In this document: one piece after another, positions 1 through 9,784 of the stretch
Numbering within the stretch: position 1 is the stretch's first letter
Layout: each line of letters begins with the position of its first letter
Source of the DNA: Halomonas rhizosphaerae
GTDB lineage: Bacteria > Pseudomonadota > Gammaproteobacteria > Pseudomonadales > Halomonadaceae
NCBI RefSeq assembly: GCF_030010555.1
Contig: NZ_JASCQP010000015.1
Span: 1 to 64,000, forward strand
DNA: 64,000 bases
Direction of reading: 5' to 3'
Notes under the pieces: generated by a model
Database searches by the model: none
Told to the model about the DNA's origin: nothing
Seen by the model: the letters and a program-made list of their open reading frames with translations, nothing else
Made by a program: the position numbers and the translations under genes

Positions 1-474
1 GTCGATGACCTGGTGGATATAGTCGTTGTTGAGTTGCACGACTTTTCTGGTGATCAGCGGCGTCTCCCCCGACACGTCCAGGGTGTAGAAGGCGCTGCCG
101 AAGTAGCTGTCGGTCTTCTTGTAGCGGTGGCTCAGGGTGTGCCAGTTGAAGCGCAGCTCCACCGTGTCGCCTTCCTCCTTCAGCACCTCGAGGTTGGTGA
201 TCTGGTGGGTGGTGCGCGGCTCCGGCGTGCTCGCCCCGCTGCGCTCGGTCTTGATCCGGTAGACCCGGTCCTCGAGCCCCTCGCGGTTCGGGTAGTAGAT
301 CAGCGAGATCTCGGCCTCGGGGTCCCGGGTCAGCTGGTCGTCGTCGTCCCAGGCCGGCATCCAGAACTCGGCGTCCTGGCGGTAGCACTCCAGCCACGCG
401 TCCCACTGGCGGTCGTCGAGCAGGCGCGCCTCGCGGTACAGGAAGGCCTGGATATCGTGGTAGCTGATGCTCAT
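1..474 (-). CDS. benB: Benzoate 1,2-dioxygenase small (beta) subunit, 3'-truncated by window edge
   Basis: Non-catalytic beta subunit of the two-component benzoate 1,2-dioxygenase, which forms an alpha3beta3 oxygenase with BenA and gives benzoate cis-diol. 158 codons are present from the ATG at 474 and no stop is reached, so only the last few residues of this roughly 160-residue family are missing. The N-terminus (SYHDIQAFLYREARLLDDR) and the RITRKVVQLNND-type C-terminal region fit the ring-hydroxylating dioxygenase beta fold. A GAGGAGAG ribosome site precedes the start. It lies 11 bp downstream of benA on the same strand, so the two are co-transcribed. The reductase benC and diol dehydrogenase benD are presumably just outside the window. 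Confidence 0.93.
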   Translation of the reverse strand, partial: MSISYHDIQAFLYREARLLDDRQWDAWLECYRQDAEFWMPAWDDDDQLTRDPEAEISLIYYPNREGLEDRVYRIKTERSGASTPEPRTTHQITNLEVLKEEGDTVELRFNWHTLSHRYKKTDSYFGSAFYTLDVSGETPLITRKVVQLNNDYIHQVID

Positions 475-485
475 GGTCTCTCTCC

Positions 486-1853
486 TCAGGCGGACGCGGT
501 GGCGATAAACTGGCTGCGTTCCTTGTCGATGGCGCGCAGCATCTCCTCGACCCAGTGCTTGTGGTGCAGCACGTAGAGGCCCTCGTCTTCCGGGGAGGCC
601 CCGCTGAGCAGCGGCTTCATGTCGATCGCCTGGGCGTTCTCGTCGGCCCCCTCGATCCACTGCCTGGCGCCGCGCGAGAGGTCGTTCCACTCGGCCAGCG
701 CGCCGTGGTAGCCGTCCTGGCAGGCGCGGAACTCCTCCAGGTCGTCCGGCGTGCCCATGCCCGAGACGTTGAAGAAGTCCTCGTACTGGCGGATGCGCAC
801 CCGGCGGTTCTCCGCGGACTCGCCCTTGGGCGCGAAGCAGTAGATGGTGACCTCGGTCTTGTCCACGGACAGTGGGCGCAGCACGCGGATCTGCGTGGAG
901 AACTGGTCCATCAGGTAGACGTTGGGGTAGAGGCAGAGGTTGCGGGTCTGGTTGACGATGGAGTCGGCCCGCGCCGCGCCGAGCTCGGCCTCGATCTCGT
1001 CCTTGCGGGTGTAGACCGGGCGCACCTCGGGGTTGAGCAGCCGGGTCCACAGCATCATGTGGCCGTTCTCGTAGGAGTAGAAGCCGCCCTGGCTCTTCGA
1101 CCAGCCGTCGGCGTCCACCGCCTTGGTGCCGCCGGCGTCGTAGTTGCGGCGTTCCATGGTCGAGGCGTAGTTCCAGTGCACCGAGCTGACGTGGTAGCCG
1201 TCGGCGCCGTTCTCGGCCTGCAGCTTCCAGTTGCCGTTGTAGGTGTACGACGAGGTGCCACGCAGGATCTCCAGGCCTTCCGGCGCCTGGTCGACGATGT
1301 TGTCGATGACCTTGGTGGTCTCGCCCAGGTACTCCTCGAGCGGCGGGACGTCATCGCTCAGGCTGCCGAACAAAAAGCCCTTGTAGTTGGCGAAGCGCGG
1401 CAGGCGCTTGAGGTCGTGGGAGCCTTCCTGCTTGAAGCCCTCCGGGTAGGCGCCGTTCTTCTCGTTCTTGGCCTTGAGCAGCTTGCCGTCGTTCTTGAAG
1501 GTCCAGCCGTGGAAGGGGCAGGTGAAAGTGCCCTTGTTGCCCTGCTTGCGGCGGCACAGGGTGGCGCCGCGGTGGGCGCAGGCGTTGATCAGGCCGTGCA
1601 GCTCGCCCTGCTTGTCGCGGGTGATGACCACCGGCTGGCGGCCCATGGTCACGGTGTAGTAGTCGCCCGGCTCGCTGATCTGGCTCTCGTGGGCCAGGAA
1701 CAGCCAGTTGCCCTCGAAGATGTGCTTCATCTCCAGGTCGAAGAAGGCCGGGTCGGTGAACATGCTGCGGTGGCAGCGGAAGATGCCGTTGTCGGCGTCG
1801 TCGACGACGGCGCCGCGGACACGTTCCTCGAGTTGGTCAAGCTGAGTGGTCAT
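486..1853 (-). CDS. benA: Benzoate 1,2-dioxygenase large (alpha) subunit
   Basis: Catalytic alpha subunit that dihydroxylates benzoate. 455 residues, the usual BenA length. The Rieske [2Fe-2S] motif is complete (Cys92-x-His94 and Cys112-x2-His115). The mononuclear iron histidines are visible as His221 and His226 in the segment [15 protein letters not shown]. The start has a GAGGAGAT ribosome site. It is transcribed leftwards after catA and directly before benB, so ring hydroxylation and catechol cleavage genes form one unit. XylX-type toluate dioxygenase is the close alternative, but the linkage to catA, catB and catC favours benzoate. Confidence 0.94.
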   Translation of the reverse strand: MTTQLDQLEERVRGAVVDDADNGIFRCHRSMFTDPAFFDLEMKHIFEGNWLFLAHESQISEPGDYYTVTMGRQPVVITRDKQGELHGLINACAHRGATLCRRKQGNKGTFTCPFHGWTFKNDGKLLKAKNEKNGAYPEGFKQEGSHDLKRLPRFANYKGFLFGSLSDDVPPLEEYLGETTKVIDNIVDQAPEGLEILRGTSSYTYNGNWKLQAENGADGYHVSSVHWNYASTMERRNYDAGGTKAVDADGWSKSQGGFYSYENGHMMLWTRLLNPEVRPVYTRKDEIEAELGAARADSIVNQTRNLCLYPNVYLMDQFSTQIRVLRPLSVDKTEVTIYCFAPKGESAENRRVRIRQYEDFFNVSGMGTPDDLEEFRACQDGYHGALAEWNDLSRGARQWIEGADENAQAIDMKPLLSGASPEDEGLYVLHHKHWVEEMLRAIDKERSQFIATASA

Positions 1854-1920
1854 GATCCATCTCCTCGTTTGTTATCGGGGCCCGCTCTTGGCGGGCCTCT
1901 CAGGTCGTCAGGGGTGCCGA

Positions 1921-2895
1921 TCAGACCTTGGCGGTGCCGGCAAGCTGGCTGTGGCGGTCCTGCTCGTCTTCCTTGGCCCGCGGGCGGGCGTGGCGCACCT
2001 GCAGCTCGGGGGCGTCGGTCTTCGCCAACTCGATGTCGAACACCACCTCGGAGAAGGGGCCGTCCAGCTCGCGCCGGGCGATCTCGGCCGGGTCCTCGAT
2101 GCGGTTGGCCGGCACCACCAGCTCCTCGCGGGTGGCGAAGGCGAAGTCGTCGAAGGTGTAGGGGTCGCCGGCCAGGTTGATCTGGGTGGTCAGGTGCTTG
2201 TGGCCCGGGGCGGAGATGAAGTAGTGGATGTGCGCCGGGCGCTGGCCGTGACGGCCGAGCAGGTCGAGCACCTGCTGGGTCGGGCTGTCCGGCGGGCAGC
2301 CGTAGCCGGAGGGGATGATGCTGCGCGCGGTGTAGCGGCCCTCGGCATCGGTAAAGATGCTGCGGCGCAGGTTGTACTCGGACTGGGTCGGGTCGAAGAA
2401 GGAGTAGCCGCCCTTGGAGTTGGCGTGCCAGATCTCGACCTTGGCGCCGGCGACGGGGTGGCCGTCGACGTCACGCACCTGGCCGGTCAGCCACATGGTC
2501 TCGCCGTCCTGGTCCTTGCCGTCGTCCATGCGCGCGAAGCCCTCGGCCTCCGGGGCGCCGGCCACGTAGAGCGGGCCCTCGATGGTGCGCGGGGTACCGC
2601 CCAGCAGGCCGCGCTCGCGGTCGGCGGCGTCCATGCGCATGTCCAGGTAGTGGTCGAAGCCCAGTCCCGGGGCCAGCAGGCCGAACTGGGTGCCGTTGCC
2701 CAGCGCGTTGAGCACGCTGACGGCGGACCAGAACTCCTCGGCGCTGACGTCGTAGTCGTCCATCAGCCGGAACAGGTCGGAGAGCAGGCGGTGCATGATC
2801 TGCTTGGCGCGCTCGCTGCCGCCGTCCTGGTCGAAGCCGGCGACGGTGGTCAGGAAGTCCTGGACCTCGGGGGTGTCGAAAATCTTCACGGTCAT
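1921..2895 (-). CDS. catA: Catechol 1,2-dioxygenase
   Basis: Intradiol ring cleavage of catechol to cis,cis-muconate. 324 residues with an N-terminal helical dimerisation domain (about 1-100) and a C-terminal beta-sandwich. The four Fe(III) ligands can be placed: Tyr164 (KGGYSFFD), Tyr198 (IPSGYGCPP), His222 and His224 (RPAHIHYF). The SGYGCPP form is typical of true catechol rather than hydroxyquinol enzymes. It lies between catC and benA on the minus strand with short gaps, and a GAGGATAA ribosome site precedes the ATG. Confidence 0.95.
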   Translation of the reverse strand: MTVKIFDTPEVQDFLTTVAGFDQDGGSERAKQIMHRLLSDLFRLMDDYDVSAEEFWSAVSVLNALGNGTQFGLLAPGLGFDHYLDMRMDAADRERGLLGGTPRTIEGPLYVAGAPEAEGFARMDDGKDQDGETMWLTGQVRDVDGHPVAGAKVEIWHANSKGGYSFFDPTQSEYNLRRSIFTDAEGRYTARSIIPSGYGCPPDSPTQQVLDLLGRHGQRPAHIHYFISAPGHKHLTTQINLAGDPYTFDDFAFATREELVVPANRIEDPAEIARRELDGPFSEVVFDIELAKTDAPELQVRHARPRAKEDEQDRHSQLAGTAKV

Positions 2896-2960
2896 GGTCG
2901 GTTATCCTCGATCGTTATCTGGTGCAGTCCCGCAGCGGACTGGCGTGCTTCATCCGTGAC

Positions 2961-3251
2961 TCAGGCGTCGTCCTCGCGGATGGAGGACGGGTGGCGACAC
3001 AGCGGCTTGACGCTGATCTCCATGTAGGGAAAGAGCGGCAGGTTGCTGACCAGCTCCTGAAGCTCGGCGTTGTCCTCGACGTCGAAGATGCTGACGTTCG
3101 AGTAGCTGCCAGCCACGCGCCACAGGTGGCGCCACTTGCCGGAGCGCTGCAGCTCCTGGGAGTAGGCCTTCTCGGTCGCCTTGATCTCGGCGGCCTGTTC
3201 CGCCGGCATGGACGGCGGCAGCTTGACGGTCATTTCCACCTGAAACAGCAT
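2961..3251 (-). CDS. catC: Muconolactone delta-isomerase
   Basis: Converts (+)-muconolactone to 3-oxoadipate enol-lactone. 96 residues, the standard length of this small decameric enzyme. The N-terminus (MLFQVEMTVKLP) and the C-terminal PYMEISVKPLCRHPSS are family hallmarks. A strong GGAGGAGGA ribosome site lies six bases before the ATG. It sits between catB and catA in the leftward operon. The next step, enol-lactone hydrolysis, has no cat-specific gene here and must be done by the pcaDC product at about 33-34 kb. Confidence 0.96.
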   Translation of the reverse strand: MLFQVEMTVKLPPSMPAEQAAEIKATEKAYSQELQRSGKWRHLWRVAGSYSNVSIFDVEDNAELQELVSNLPLFPYMEISVKPLCRHPSSIREDDA

Positions 3252-3317
3252 GATGTCCTCCTCCTCTCTTCGGGACTGGCCCGATAACGATTGATGGCGG
3301 CCGCTTTCGAGCGGGCC

Positions 3318-4436
3318 TTACCGGCGCGCGTAGTGGGCCAGCTTGTCTTCGTCCAGGGTGATGCCGAGCCCCGCGCCCTGGGGCAGGTCGACACCGAACT
3401 CGCGGTAGTTGAGCGGCTCGGCGACGATGTCGTCCTTGAGCAGCAGCGGGCCGAACATCTCGGTGCCCCAGGCCATCTCGGGAAGCGTCGCCCAGGCGTG
3501 CAGCGAGGCGGTGGTGCCGATGCTGCCCTCGAGCAGGGTGCCGCCGTAGAGGCCGATACCGGCGGCCTGGGCCACATGGGCCAGCTCCAGCACGCCGTGC
3601 AGCCCGCCGGACTTGGCGATCTTGAGGGCGAAGGCCCCGCTGAAGCCGCCGGCCACCAGGTCGAGCCCGTCGCGGGCGTCCTGCACCGCCTCGTCGGCCA
3701 GCATCGGCACGTTGAAGCGGTTGGCCAGGCGGATCAGGCCGGCATGCTCGCGGGCGGGAATGGCCTGCTCGATCAGCTCGATGCCGGCGTCCTGCAGCGC
3801 CTGGATGCCGCGCACCGCGGTGGACTCGTCCCAGGCCTGGTTGACGTCGACCCGCACGCTTGCCCGGTCGCCCAGGGCCTCCTTGATGGCGGCCACGTGG
3901 CGCACGTCCTGGTCCACCGGGTTGGCGCCGATCTTCAGCTTGAAGTCGCAGTGGCGACGCTGCTCGAGGCGCAGCAGGGCCTCGTCGATGTCCTTTTGGG
4001 TATCGCCGCTGGCCAGGGTCCAGAGCACCGGCAGGTGGGTCTGGCGGGCGCCGCCCAGCAGATCGGCCACGGAGAGGCCCAGGCGCTTGCCCTGGGCGTC
4101 GAGCAGCGCGGTCTCCAGCGCTGACTTGGCGATGGCGTTGCCGCGGGCCTGGCGATTCAACCGGGCACGCAATGCATGGACGTTGCCCGAGGGCTGGCCG
4201 ATCAGCAGCGGCGCCAGGTAGGCATCGATATTGGTCTTGATGCTCTCGGGACTCTCGGGGCCATAGGTCAGGCCGCCGATGGTGGTGCCCTCGCCGAGGC
4301 CCTCGATGCCATCGCTGTGACGCATCCGAACGATGACCATGGTCTGGCAGGCCATGGTGGTCATGGAGAGCTTGTGGGGGCGGATGGTCGGCAGGTCGAC
4401 CAGCAGCGTCTCGATGCTTTCGATCACGGATGACAT
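3318..4436 (-). CDS. catB: Muconate cycloisomerase
   Basis: Enolase-superfamily enzyme that cyclises cis,cis-muconate to muconolactone. 372 residues from the ATG at 4436. An upstream in-frame extension to 4619 is rejected because it would run through the divergent catR start and lacks family similarity. The catalytic KxK motif is Lys166/Lys168 (DFKLKIG). Metal ligands are Asp197, Glu223 and Asp248, with Lys273 opposite, each aligning within one position of the Pseudomonas enzyme. It is the first gene of the catB-catC-catA-benA-benB unit, divergent from catR as in other CatR-controlled systems. Confidence 0.95.
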   Translation of the reverse strand: MSSVIESIETLLVDLPTIRPHKLSMTTMACQTMVIVRMRHSDGIEGLGEGTTIGGLTYGPESPESIKTNIDAYLAPLLIGQPSGNVHALRARLNRQARGNAIAKSALETALLDAQGKRLGLSVADLLGGARQTHLPVLWTLASGDTQKDIDEALLRLEQRRHCDFKLKIGANPVDQDVRHVAAIKEALGDRASVRVDVNQAWDESTAVRGIQALQDAGIELIEQAIPAREHAGLIRLANRFNVPMLADEAVQDARDGLDLVAGGFSGAFALKIAKSGGLHGVLELAHVAQAAGIGLYGGTLLEGSIGTTASLHAWATLPEMAWGTEMFGPLLLKDDIVAEPLNYREFGVDLPQGAGLGITLDEDKLAHYARR

Positions 4437-4499
4437 GGGGGGCTCCGAAGTCCGGGAATCTGGTGATTGCATGGCAGTCTGATTGCAGCGGGAAGACCG

Positions 4500-4517
4500 A
4501 ACCAATATTGTTTGGGT
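4500..4517. promoter_or_regulatory. Imperfect inverted repeat between catB and catR (candidate CatR site)
   Basis: The 105-bp divergent gap contains AACCAATATTGTTTGGGT, an 18-bp imperfect palindrome with CCAA/TTGG arms. LysR-type CatR proteins bind such dyads in the catR-catB intergenic region and respond to cis,cis-muconate. Position and symmetry are seen directly; the assignment to CatR is inference. Confidence 0.5.
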
Positions 4518-4541
4518 GCCCTGCCATACCCAGGAGGTATC

Positions 4542-5444
4542 ATGGAACTGCGCCATCTCAGGTACTTCTGCGTGGTCGCCGAGGAGCTCAACCTGACCTG
4601 TGCCGCCGAGCGGCTGCACATGTCGCAGCCGCCTTTATCCCGACAGATCAAGCAGTTGGAGAACGAAGTCGGGGCGGAGCTGTTCGAGCGAGGCTCCCGC
4701 GGCCTGCGCCTGACCACCACCGGGCAGTTCTTCCGGCAGCACGCCATCCAGATACTCGAGAAGGTGGACGCCACCCTGGAGGCCACAAGGCGCATGGCCC
4801 GCAGCAAGCGCGTCATGTTCGGCATCGGCTTCGTGCCGTCGGTGTTCTATGGCCAGCTACCGCTGCTGGTCCGCGACTTACGACAAAAGGATAATATCGA
4901 GCTGAGCCTGGCCGAGCTGACCACGGTGCAGCAGATCCAGGCCCTGAAGGCGGGTCGTATCGACATGGGCTTCGGTCGTCTCAGGATCGACGACCCGGAC
5001 GTGGAGCAGGAGGTGCTGTTCGACGAGCCGCTGATGGCGGTGTTACCGACCGGCCATCCGCTGGAGGGCTCCACCCCGACCCTCGAGCAACTCGCCCGCT
5101 ACCCGCTGATCCTGTTTCCCGCCAAGCCACGCCCCAGCATGGCCGACATGGTGCTCGGGCTCTTCCGCCGCCAGGGGCTGAAGGTAGAGGTGGTGCAGGA
5201 AGCCAACGAGTTGCAGACGGCGCTGGGCCTGGTGGCCTCGGAGATCGGCATCAGCCTGGTGCCCGAACAGGTCAAGCGCGTACAGCGCGACGGCATCAGC
5301 TATGTCTATCTCGCCGACAGGAGCATCACCACCCCCGTCATCTGCAGCCGCCGCCGCGGGGAGGCCCCCTCCCCCGTGATGCAGGAGGCCAACGCCATCC
5401 TCGAGGTGCTGGTGGAGAACCGCCGCAGCGGGCGCTATCCCTGA
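4542..5444 (+). CDS. catR: LysR-type activator of cat/ben genes
   Basis: Transcriptional activator expected to respond to cis,cis-muconate and switch on catBCA-benAB. 300 residues. The N-terminal winged helix-turn-helix (MELRHLRYF start, AAERLHMSQPPLSRQIKQLE recognition region, about residues 1-60) is typical of the CatR/BenM group. The effector-binding domain follows from about residue 90. An AGGAGGT ribosome site is unusually close to the ATG (three bases), but the family N-terminus fixes this start. Divergent from catB and convergent with pobA, with a strong terminator between the latter two. Confidence 0.9.
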   Translation: MELRHLRYFCVVAEELNLTCAAERLHMSQPPLSRQIKQLENEVGAELFERGSRGLRLTTTGQFFRQHAIQILEKVDATLEATRRMARSKRVMFGIGFVPSVFYGQLPLLVRDLRQKDNIELSLAELTTVQQIQALKAGRIDMGFGRLRIDDPDVEQEVLFDEPLMAVLPTGHPLEGSTPTLEQLARYPLILFPAKPRPSMADMVLGLFRRQGLKVEVVQEANELQTALGLVASEIGISLVPEQVKRVQRDGISYVYLADRSITTPVICSRRRGEAPSPVMQEANAILEVLVENRRSGRYP

Positions 5445-5494
5445 GGCACCGGCGCCATGCCGTCTGTCCGGCCGCCGGTGACCGCCCACGACAG

Positions 5495-5518
5495 GACCCG
5501 GGCCCTTGGGCCCGGGTC
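5495..5518. terminator. Bidirectional hairpin between catR and pobA
   Basis: Perfect 11-bp GC-rich arms (GACCCGGGCCC and its complement) with a TT centre lie in the 101-bp convergent gap. No long T-tract is present on either side, so termination strength is uncertain. Confidence 0.6.
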
Positions 5519-5545
5519 TCGAAGTAATGCGCGCGAGCGGTCGCG

Positions 5546-6745
<1,200 letters not shown>

Positions 6746-6756
6746 TTAGGCAGTGG

Positions 6757-6776
6757 TGAACATCTGTTCGCTATGT
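6757..6776. promoter_or_regulatory. Partial PcaR/PobR-type operator at pobA
   Basis: GTGAACATCTGTTCGC lies about 27-43 bp upstream of the pobA ATG and matches repeats two and three of the operator at 14979-15003. The first repeat is degenerate here (GTTAGG, 21 rather than 19 bp away). Binding by an IclR-family protein is inference. Confidence 0.45.
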
Positions 6777-6857
6777 GGATTGTATTTTTCACTGAAACCC
6801 ACGCCCATATAAGGCAATATTGGCAGAGTTAATTGGACAATCCCAATACGCATGGCC

Positions 6858-6870
6858 GACTTTAGTCGTA
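6858..6870. promoter_or_regulatory. GACTTTAGTCGTA element in pobA-pobR gap
   Basis: This 13-mer, whose core CGACT-TT-AGTCG is a palindrome, recurs as GACTTTGGTCGTA at 9758-9770 and GACTTTGGTCTTA at 15048-15060. Each copy lies about 100-140 bp upstream of a leftward gene. It is a candidate PobR (AraC-type) site and also overlaps the leader of pobR. Confidence 0.45.
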
Positions 6871-6890
6871 AAGCGCTGACCGGAGGCCCG

Positions 6891-7784
6891 ATGTCCAACG
6901 CCGCTGTCCCCGTCTTCAAGCTGTATGGCGAGACACGCCACTGGCCGACGCCGGACCTGCTCCACTGGGAATCGATTCCCGAACGCAGCCGGCTGCACGA
7001 CTGGAGAATCCGCCCGCATCGCCATACCGACCTCCTGCACCTGCTTCACCTGTCTTCCGGCCGAGTCAGCCTGGAGCTGGAGGGGAGCCTGCACGCCCAT
7101 GACGCCCCCCTGGTCATCGTGGTGCCAGCCATGAGCATTCATGGCTTCCATTTCTCGTCGGATACCCAGGGCCATATCATCACACTGGCCAGCCCCCTGG
7201 CCAAGCGGCTGGAAGAGCGCCTGGGTGGCCAGGCCGAGGTGCTGTCCCGGGCCACCGCATACCCTCTCGAGGGAACCCGGCAGGCCGGGCGCATCGCCAC
7301 CCTGGTGGACCAGCTCGGAGAGGAGTATCGCCACCCGGCACCCGGCCGCGAGCGGCTGCTTGAGGCGTTCACCGAGGCACTGTTCATCGAGATCTCGCGC
7401 CTCGTCGACAAGCGCGCTGCTGCCGGCACAACGAAACGCCCGCAACCCCAGCACCGAGGGCTGGCCCACCTGCAGAACTACCAGGCGCTGATCGAGAGAC
7501 AGTTCCGCCAGCAGCCCAGCATCGAGCGGTTCGCCGAGCAGATGGGCATGACCAGCGCCCACCTCAACCTGCTGTGCCGGCGCCTTGCCAACCGCAGTGC
7601 CCTGCAGCTGCTCCATGAGCGCCTGCTGCTCGAGGCCAAGCGCCAGCTCACCTACACCAACATGACCATCGGCCAGGTCGCCGACTCCCTGGGCTTCTCG
7701 GAGCCAGCCTACTTCACCCGCTTCTTCAAGCGACTCACTGGCCTCTCGCCCCGGGACTTCCGCCGGCGCCAGCCGGAGGCTTAG
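6891..7784 (+). CDS. pobR: AraC-family regulator of pobA
   Basis: 297-residue activator with an N-terminal cupin-like sensor (about 1-150) and a C-terminal AraC double helix-turn-helix (about 195-297, ending with LGFSEPAYFTRFFKRLTGLSP). The start at 6891 is chosen because GGAGG lies at 6882-6886. An upstream ATG at 6852 has no ribosome site and would place the shared regulatory 13-mer inside the gene. PobR of pseudomonads is also an AraC protein divergent from pobA and responds to 4-hydroxybenzoate. The same job is inferred here from position. Confidence 0.85.
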   Translation: MSNAAVPVFKLYGETRHWPTPDLLHWESIPERSRLHDWRIRPHRHTDLLHLLHLSSGRVSLELEGSLHAHDAPLVIVVPAMSIHGFHFSSDTQGHIITLASPLAKRLEERLGGQAEVLSRATAYPLEGTRQAGRIATLVDQLGEEYRHPAPGRERLLEAFTEALFIEISRLVDKRAAAGTTKRPQPQHRGLAHLQNYQALIERQFRQQPSIERFAEQMGMTSAHLNLLCRRLANRSALQLLHERLLLEAKRQLTYTNMTIGQVADSLGFSEPAYFTRFFKRLTGLSPRDFRRRQPEA

Positions 7785-7797
7785 TCCCGATACAAAA

Positions 7798-7831
7798 GCG
7801 CCCTCGGCCAGGCTTGCTGTACCGAGGGCGC
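7798..7831 (-). terminator. Terminator downstream of dctM (and pobR)
   Basis: Ten-base-pair arms GCGCCCTCGG/CCGAGGGCGC enclose a 14-base loop. On the minus strand the stem is followed by TTTTGTA, so it best ends the leftward TRAP genes. It may also stop pobR transcripts. Confidence 0.7.
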
Positions 7832-7854
7832 GGTGAACCGCCAAACGCAGTCAA

Positions 7855-9144
7855 TCAGATCAGAAACATCGTGGAGAGCACCGGGAAGAGGATCAAGAGG
7901 GTGAGCCGCAGCAGGTCGGAGACCACGAAAGGTGCCACGCCCCTGAATATCTCCCCCAGCCCCACGTGGGGGGCCATGGCCTTGATCACGAAGACGTTCA
8001 TGCCCACCGGCGGCGTCATCAGGCCCAGTTCCACGGTGAGCACGGTGATGATGCCGAACCACACCGGGTCGATGCCCAGCGACTGGATGATCGGGAACAC
8101 CACCGGCACGGTGATAACCAGCATGGCGATCGAGTCCATGAACATCCCCAGCACGAAGTAGAGCAGCAGGATGCACAGCACCACCACGATCGGCGCCAGT
8201 TCCATGCCGTAGAGGATGTCGGTGATCGAGAAGGAGATCCGCGACACCGAGATGAAGTAGCCCAGGGTCTCGGCCCCCACCAGCATGAAGAACACCACGG
8301 AGGAAAGCGCCAGGGTCTCCTGCACGCTGCGCCACAGCTCGGCTCCGCGCATGCCCTTGGCGAGTGCATAGAGCAGGGTGGCGAAGGCGCCGACGCTGGC
8401 CCCCTCGGTGGGGGTGAAGGCGCCGAAGTAGATCCCCAGGATCATCACCAGAAAGACCGCGAAGAAGGGCACCAGGCCGGTCATCGACACCAGCTTCTCC
8501 CGCCAGGCGGTGGGCTCGCCGGCCACCGCCAGCGAGGGTTTGAGGTGCATCATCACGGTGACTGTCAGGGCGTACATCACCAGCCCCATCAGCCCTGGCA
8601 CCAGGCCGGCCATGAACATGTCGCCCACCGACTGCTCGGTGAGGATGGCGTAGATCAGCAGCGCAATGGAGGGCGGAATCATGATCCCCAGGGTACCGCC
8701 GGCGGCCAGTGCCCCGGTGGCCAGGCCGCGGTTGTAGCCGTAGCGCTCCATCTCCGGCAGGGCGACCCGGGTCATGGTGCTGGCGGTGGCCAGCGAAGAG
8801 CCGGAGATCGCCGAGAAGATGCCGCAGGAGCCTACGGCCGCGATGGCCAGCCCCCCCTTCCAGCCGCCGCAGATCACCCGGGCGGAGTTGAAGAGCTTGC
8901 CGGCCATGCCGGAATGCGCCGCCAGCACGCCCATCAGGATGAACATGGGTACGGCGCTGAAGCTGTAGTTGGAGAGCACCTCCACCGGCACGGTCTTGAG
9001 CTGGGAGATGGCCGCACTCCAGCTGATCACCTGGGCGAAGCCCACTACCCCGACGATCAGCATGGTCAGCGCCACCGGTACCCGCAGCGCCATCAACACC
9101 AGCAGCAGGCCCAGGCCGATGGCGCCAATCATCTCACTCCCCAT
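7855..9144 (-). CDS. dctM: TRAP transporter large permease (DctM/SiaM family)
   Basis: Twelve-segment-type membrane subunit of a TRAP transporter that imports organic acids with sodium. 429 residues from the ATG at 9144, chosen for its GGGGAGG ribosome site. It overlaps the dctQ stop by 11 bp. Family motifs include GSSLATASTMTRVALPEM, GTLGIMIPPSIAL and LGLMTPPVGMNVFV. No substrate-binding gene is directly attached; candidates are the two dctP genes at 12.7 and 13.9 kb. Promoter elements shared with pobA suggest that 4-hydroxybenzoate or a relative is the substrate. Confidence 0.92.
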   Translation of the reverse strand: MGSEMIGAIGLGLLLVLMALRVPVALTMLIVGVVGFAQVISWSAAISQLKTVPVEVLSNYSFSAVPMFILMGVLAAHSGMAGKLFNSARVICGGWKGGLAIAAVGSCGIFSAISGSSLATASTMTRVALPEMERYGYNRGLATGALAAGGTLGIMIPPSIALLIYAILTEQSVGDMFMAGLVPGLMGLVMYALTVTVMMHLKPSLAVAGEPTAWREKLVSMTGLVPFFAVFLVMILGIYFGAFTPTEGASVGAFATLLYALAKGMRGAELWRSVQETLALSSVVFFMLVGAETLGYFISVSRISFSITDILYGMELAPIVVVLCILLLYFVLGMFMDSIAMLVITVPVVFPIIQSLGIDPVWFGIITVLTVELGLMTPPVGMNVFVIKAMAPHVGLGEIFRGVAPFVVSDLLRLTLLILFPVLSTMFLI

Positions 9145-9661
9145 GGGAGACCTCCCCTTCGGCACCGAAGACGGCATTCAGCACGGCATGGATCAGGCTG
9201 CGCAGCCCCAGCAGCAGGCTGAGCACGGCGGCCGCGTAGTAGATGGGGCCCATGGGAATTCGCAGGTCCTGGGTCACCTCGCCATGCCGGGTGGCCGACG
9301 CCGCCGACTCGAGCAGCCCCAGGAACAGCACCAGCCCCAGGGCCGTGAACCCAAGCAGGTAGACGCCATGCAGGCGGTTCTTGATGGTGGGCGACAGGCC
9401 ATGGGAGAAGGCCTCCACCACCACCTGGCTCTTCTCCACGTTGGCGGCCATGGCCGCCAGCAGGGAGAAGAGCATCAGGTAGCTGACCAGTTCCACGCTG
9501 CCGGAGACGCGCAGGGCGATGGCCCCCTCGGTGAGCCGAGACAGATAGCGGGTGCCAACATCAGCGATGGTCACCCCTAGCAGCCCCACCAGGGCAATGC
9601 CGGCGACCAGCTTGCACAAGAGGGCCAGCCACTGGCTGGCCCGTTCCAACTGCGTCTGCAT
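9134..9661 (-). CDS. dctQ: TRAP transporter small permease (DctQ)
   Basis: 175-residue membrane protein with four hydrophobic segments, partner of the downstream DctM. The ATG at 9661 is chosen because GGAGGA stands five bases before it; a longer in-frame start at 9709 would cross the operator. Its first codons (LERASQWLALL) recur almost exactly in a 22-codon stump behind dctP at 13838-13906, with a 29-bp identical stretch (9620-9648 and 13865-13893). The operon therefore appears to have been dctP-dctQ-dctM before the van cassette separated the parts. Confidence 0.9.
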   Translation of the reverse strand: MQTQLERASQWLALLCKLVAGIALVGLLGVTIADVGTRYLSRLTEGAIALRVSGSVELVSYLMLFSLLAAMAANVEKSQVVVEAFSHGLSPTIKNRLHGVYLLGFTALGLVLFLGLLESAASATRHGEVTQDLRIPMGPIYYAAAVLSLLLGLRSLIHAVLNAVFGAEGEVSHGE

Positions 9662-9690
9662 AAGGATCCTCCGGCATTCTGCATGCATCA

Positions 9691-9716
9691 GTTCGCATAG
9701 TGAACACAAGTTCGTA
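9691..9716. promoter_or_regulatory. Tripartite IclR-type operator upstream of dctQM
   Basis: GTTCGCATAGTGAAC followed by ACAA and GTTCGT: an inverted pair plus a direct repeat starting 19 bp after the first. It lies 30-55 bp upstream of the dctQ ATG. The same layout occurs at 14979-15003 and 38346-38370. PcaU/PobR-type IclR proteins are known to bind three 10-bp repeats arranged this way. Confidence 0.6.
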
Positions 9717-9757
9717 CCAAGCGGAAGACTAACTCAGACTATGCCGTCGTGCAGAGA

Positions 9758-9770
9758 GACTTTGGTCGTA
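9758..9770. promoter_or_regulatory. GACTTTGGTCGTA element upstream of dctQM
   Basis: Second copy of the 13-mer shared with pobA and the upstream dctP. It begins 67 bp from the start of the tripartite repeat, against 69 bp at the other TRAP promoter. It lies in the gap between the end of vanR and dctQ. Confidence 0.45.
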
Positions 9771-9784
9771 AGGGATCCAATCGA

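Noticed and set aside
2950..4527. 525-codon minus-strand open frame overlapping catB and catC
   Set aside because: Only the terminal part is the catB or catC region in a different frame. Arg/Pro-rich shadow of catB.
4437..4619. 61-codon upstream extension of catB
   Set aside because: It would cross the divergent catR start and ribosome site and shows no muconate cycloisomerase similarity. The ATG at 4436 fits the family.
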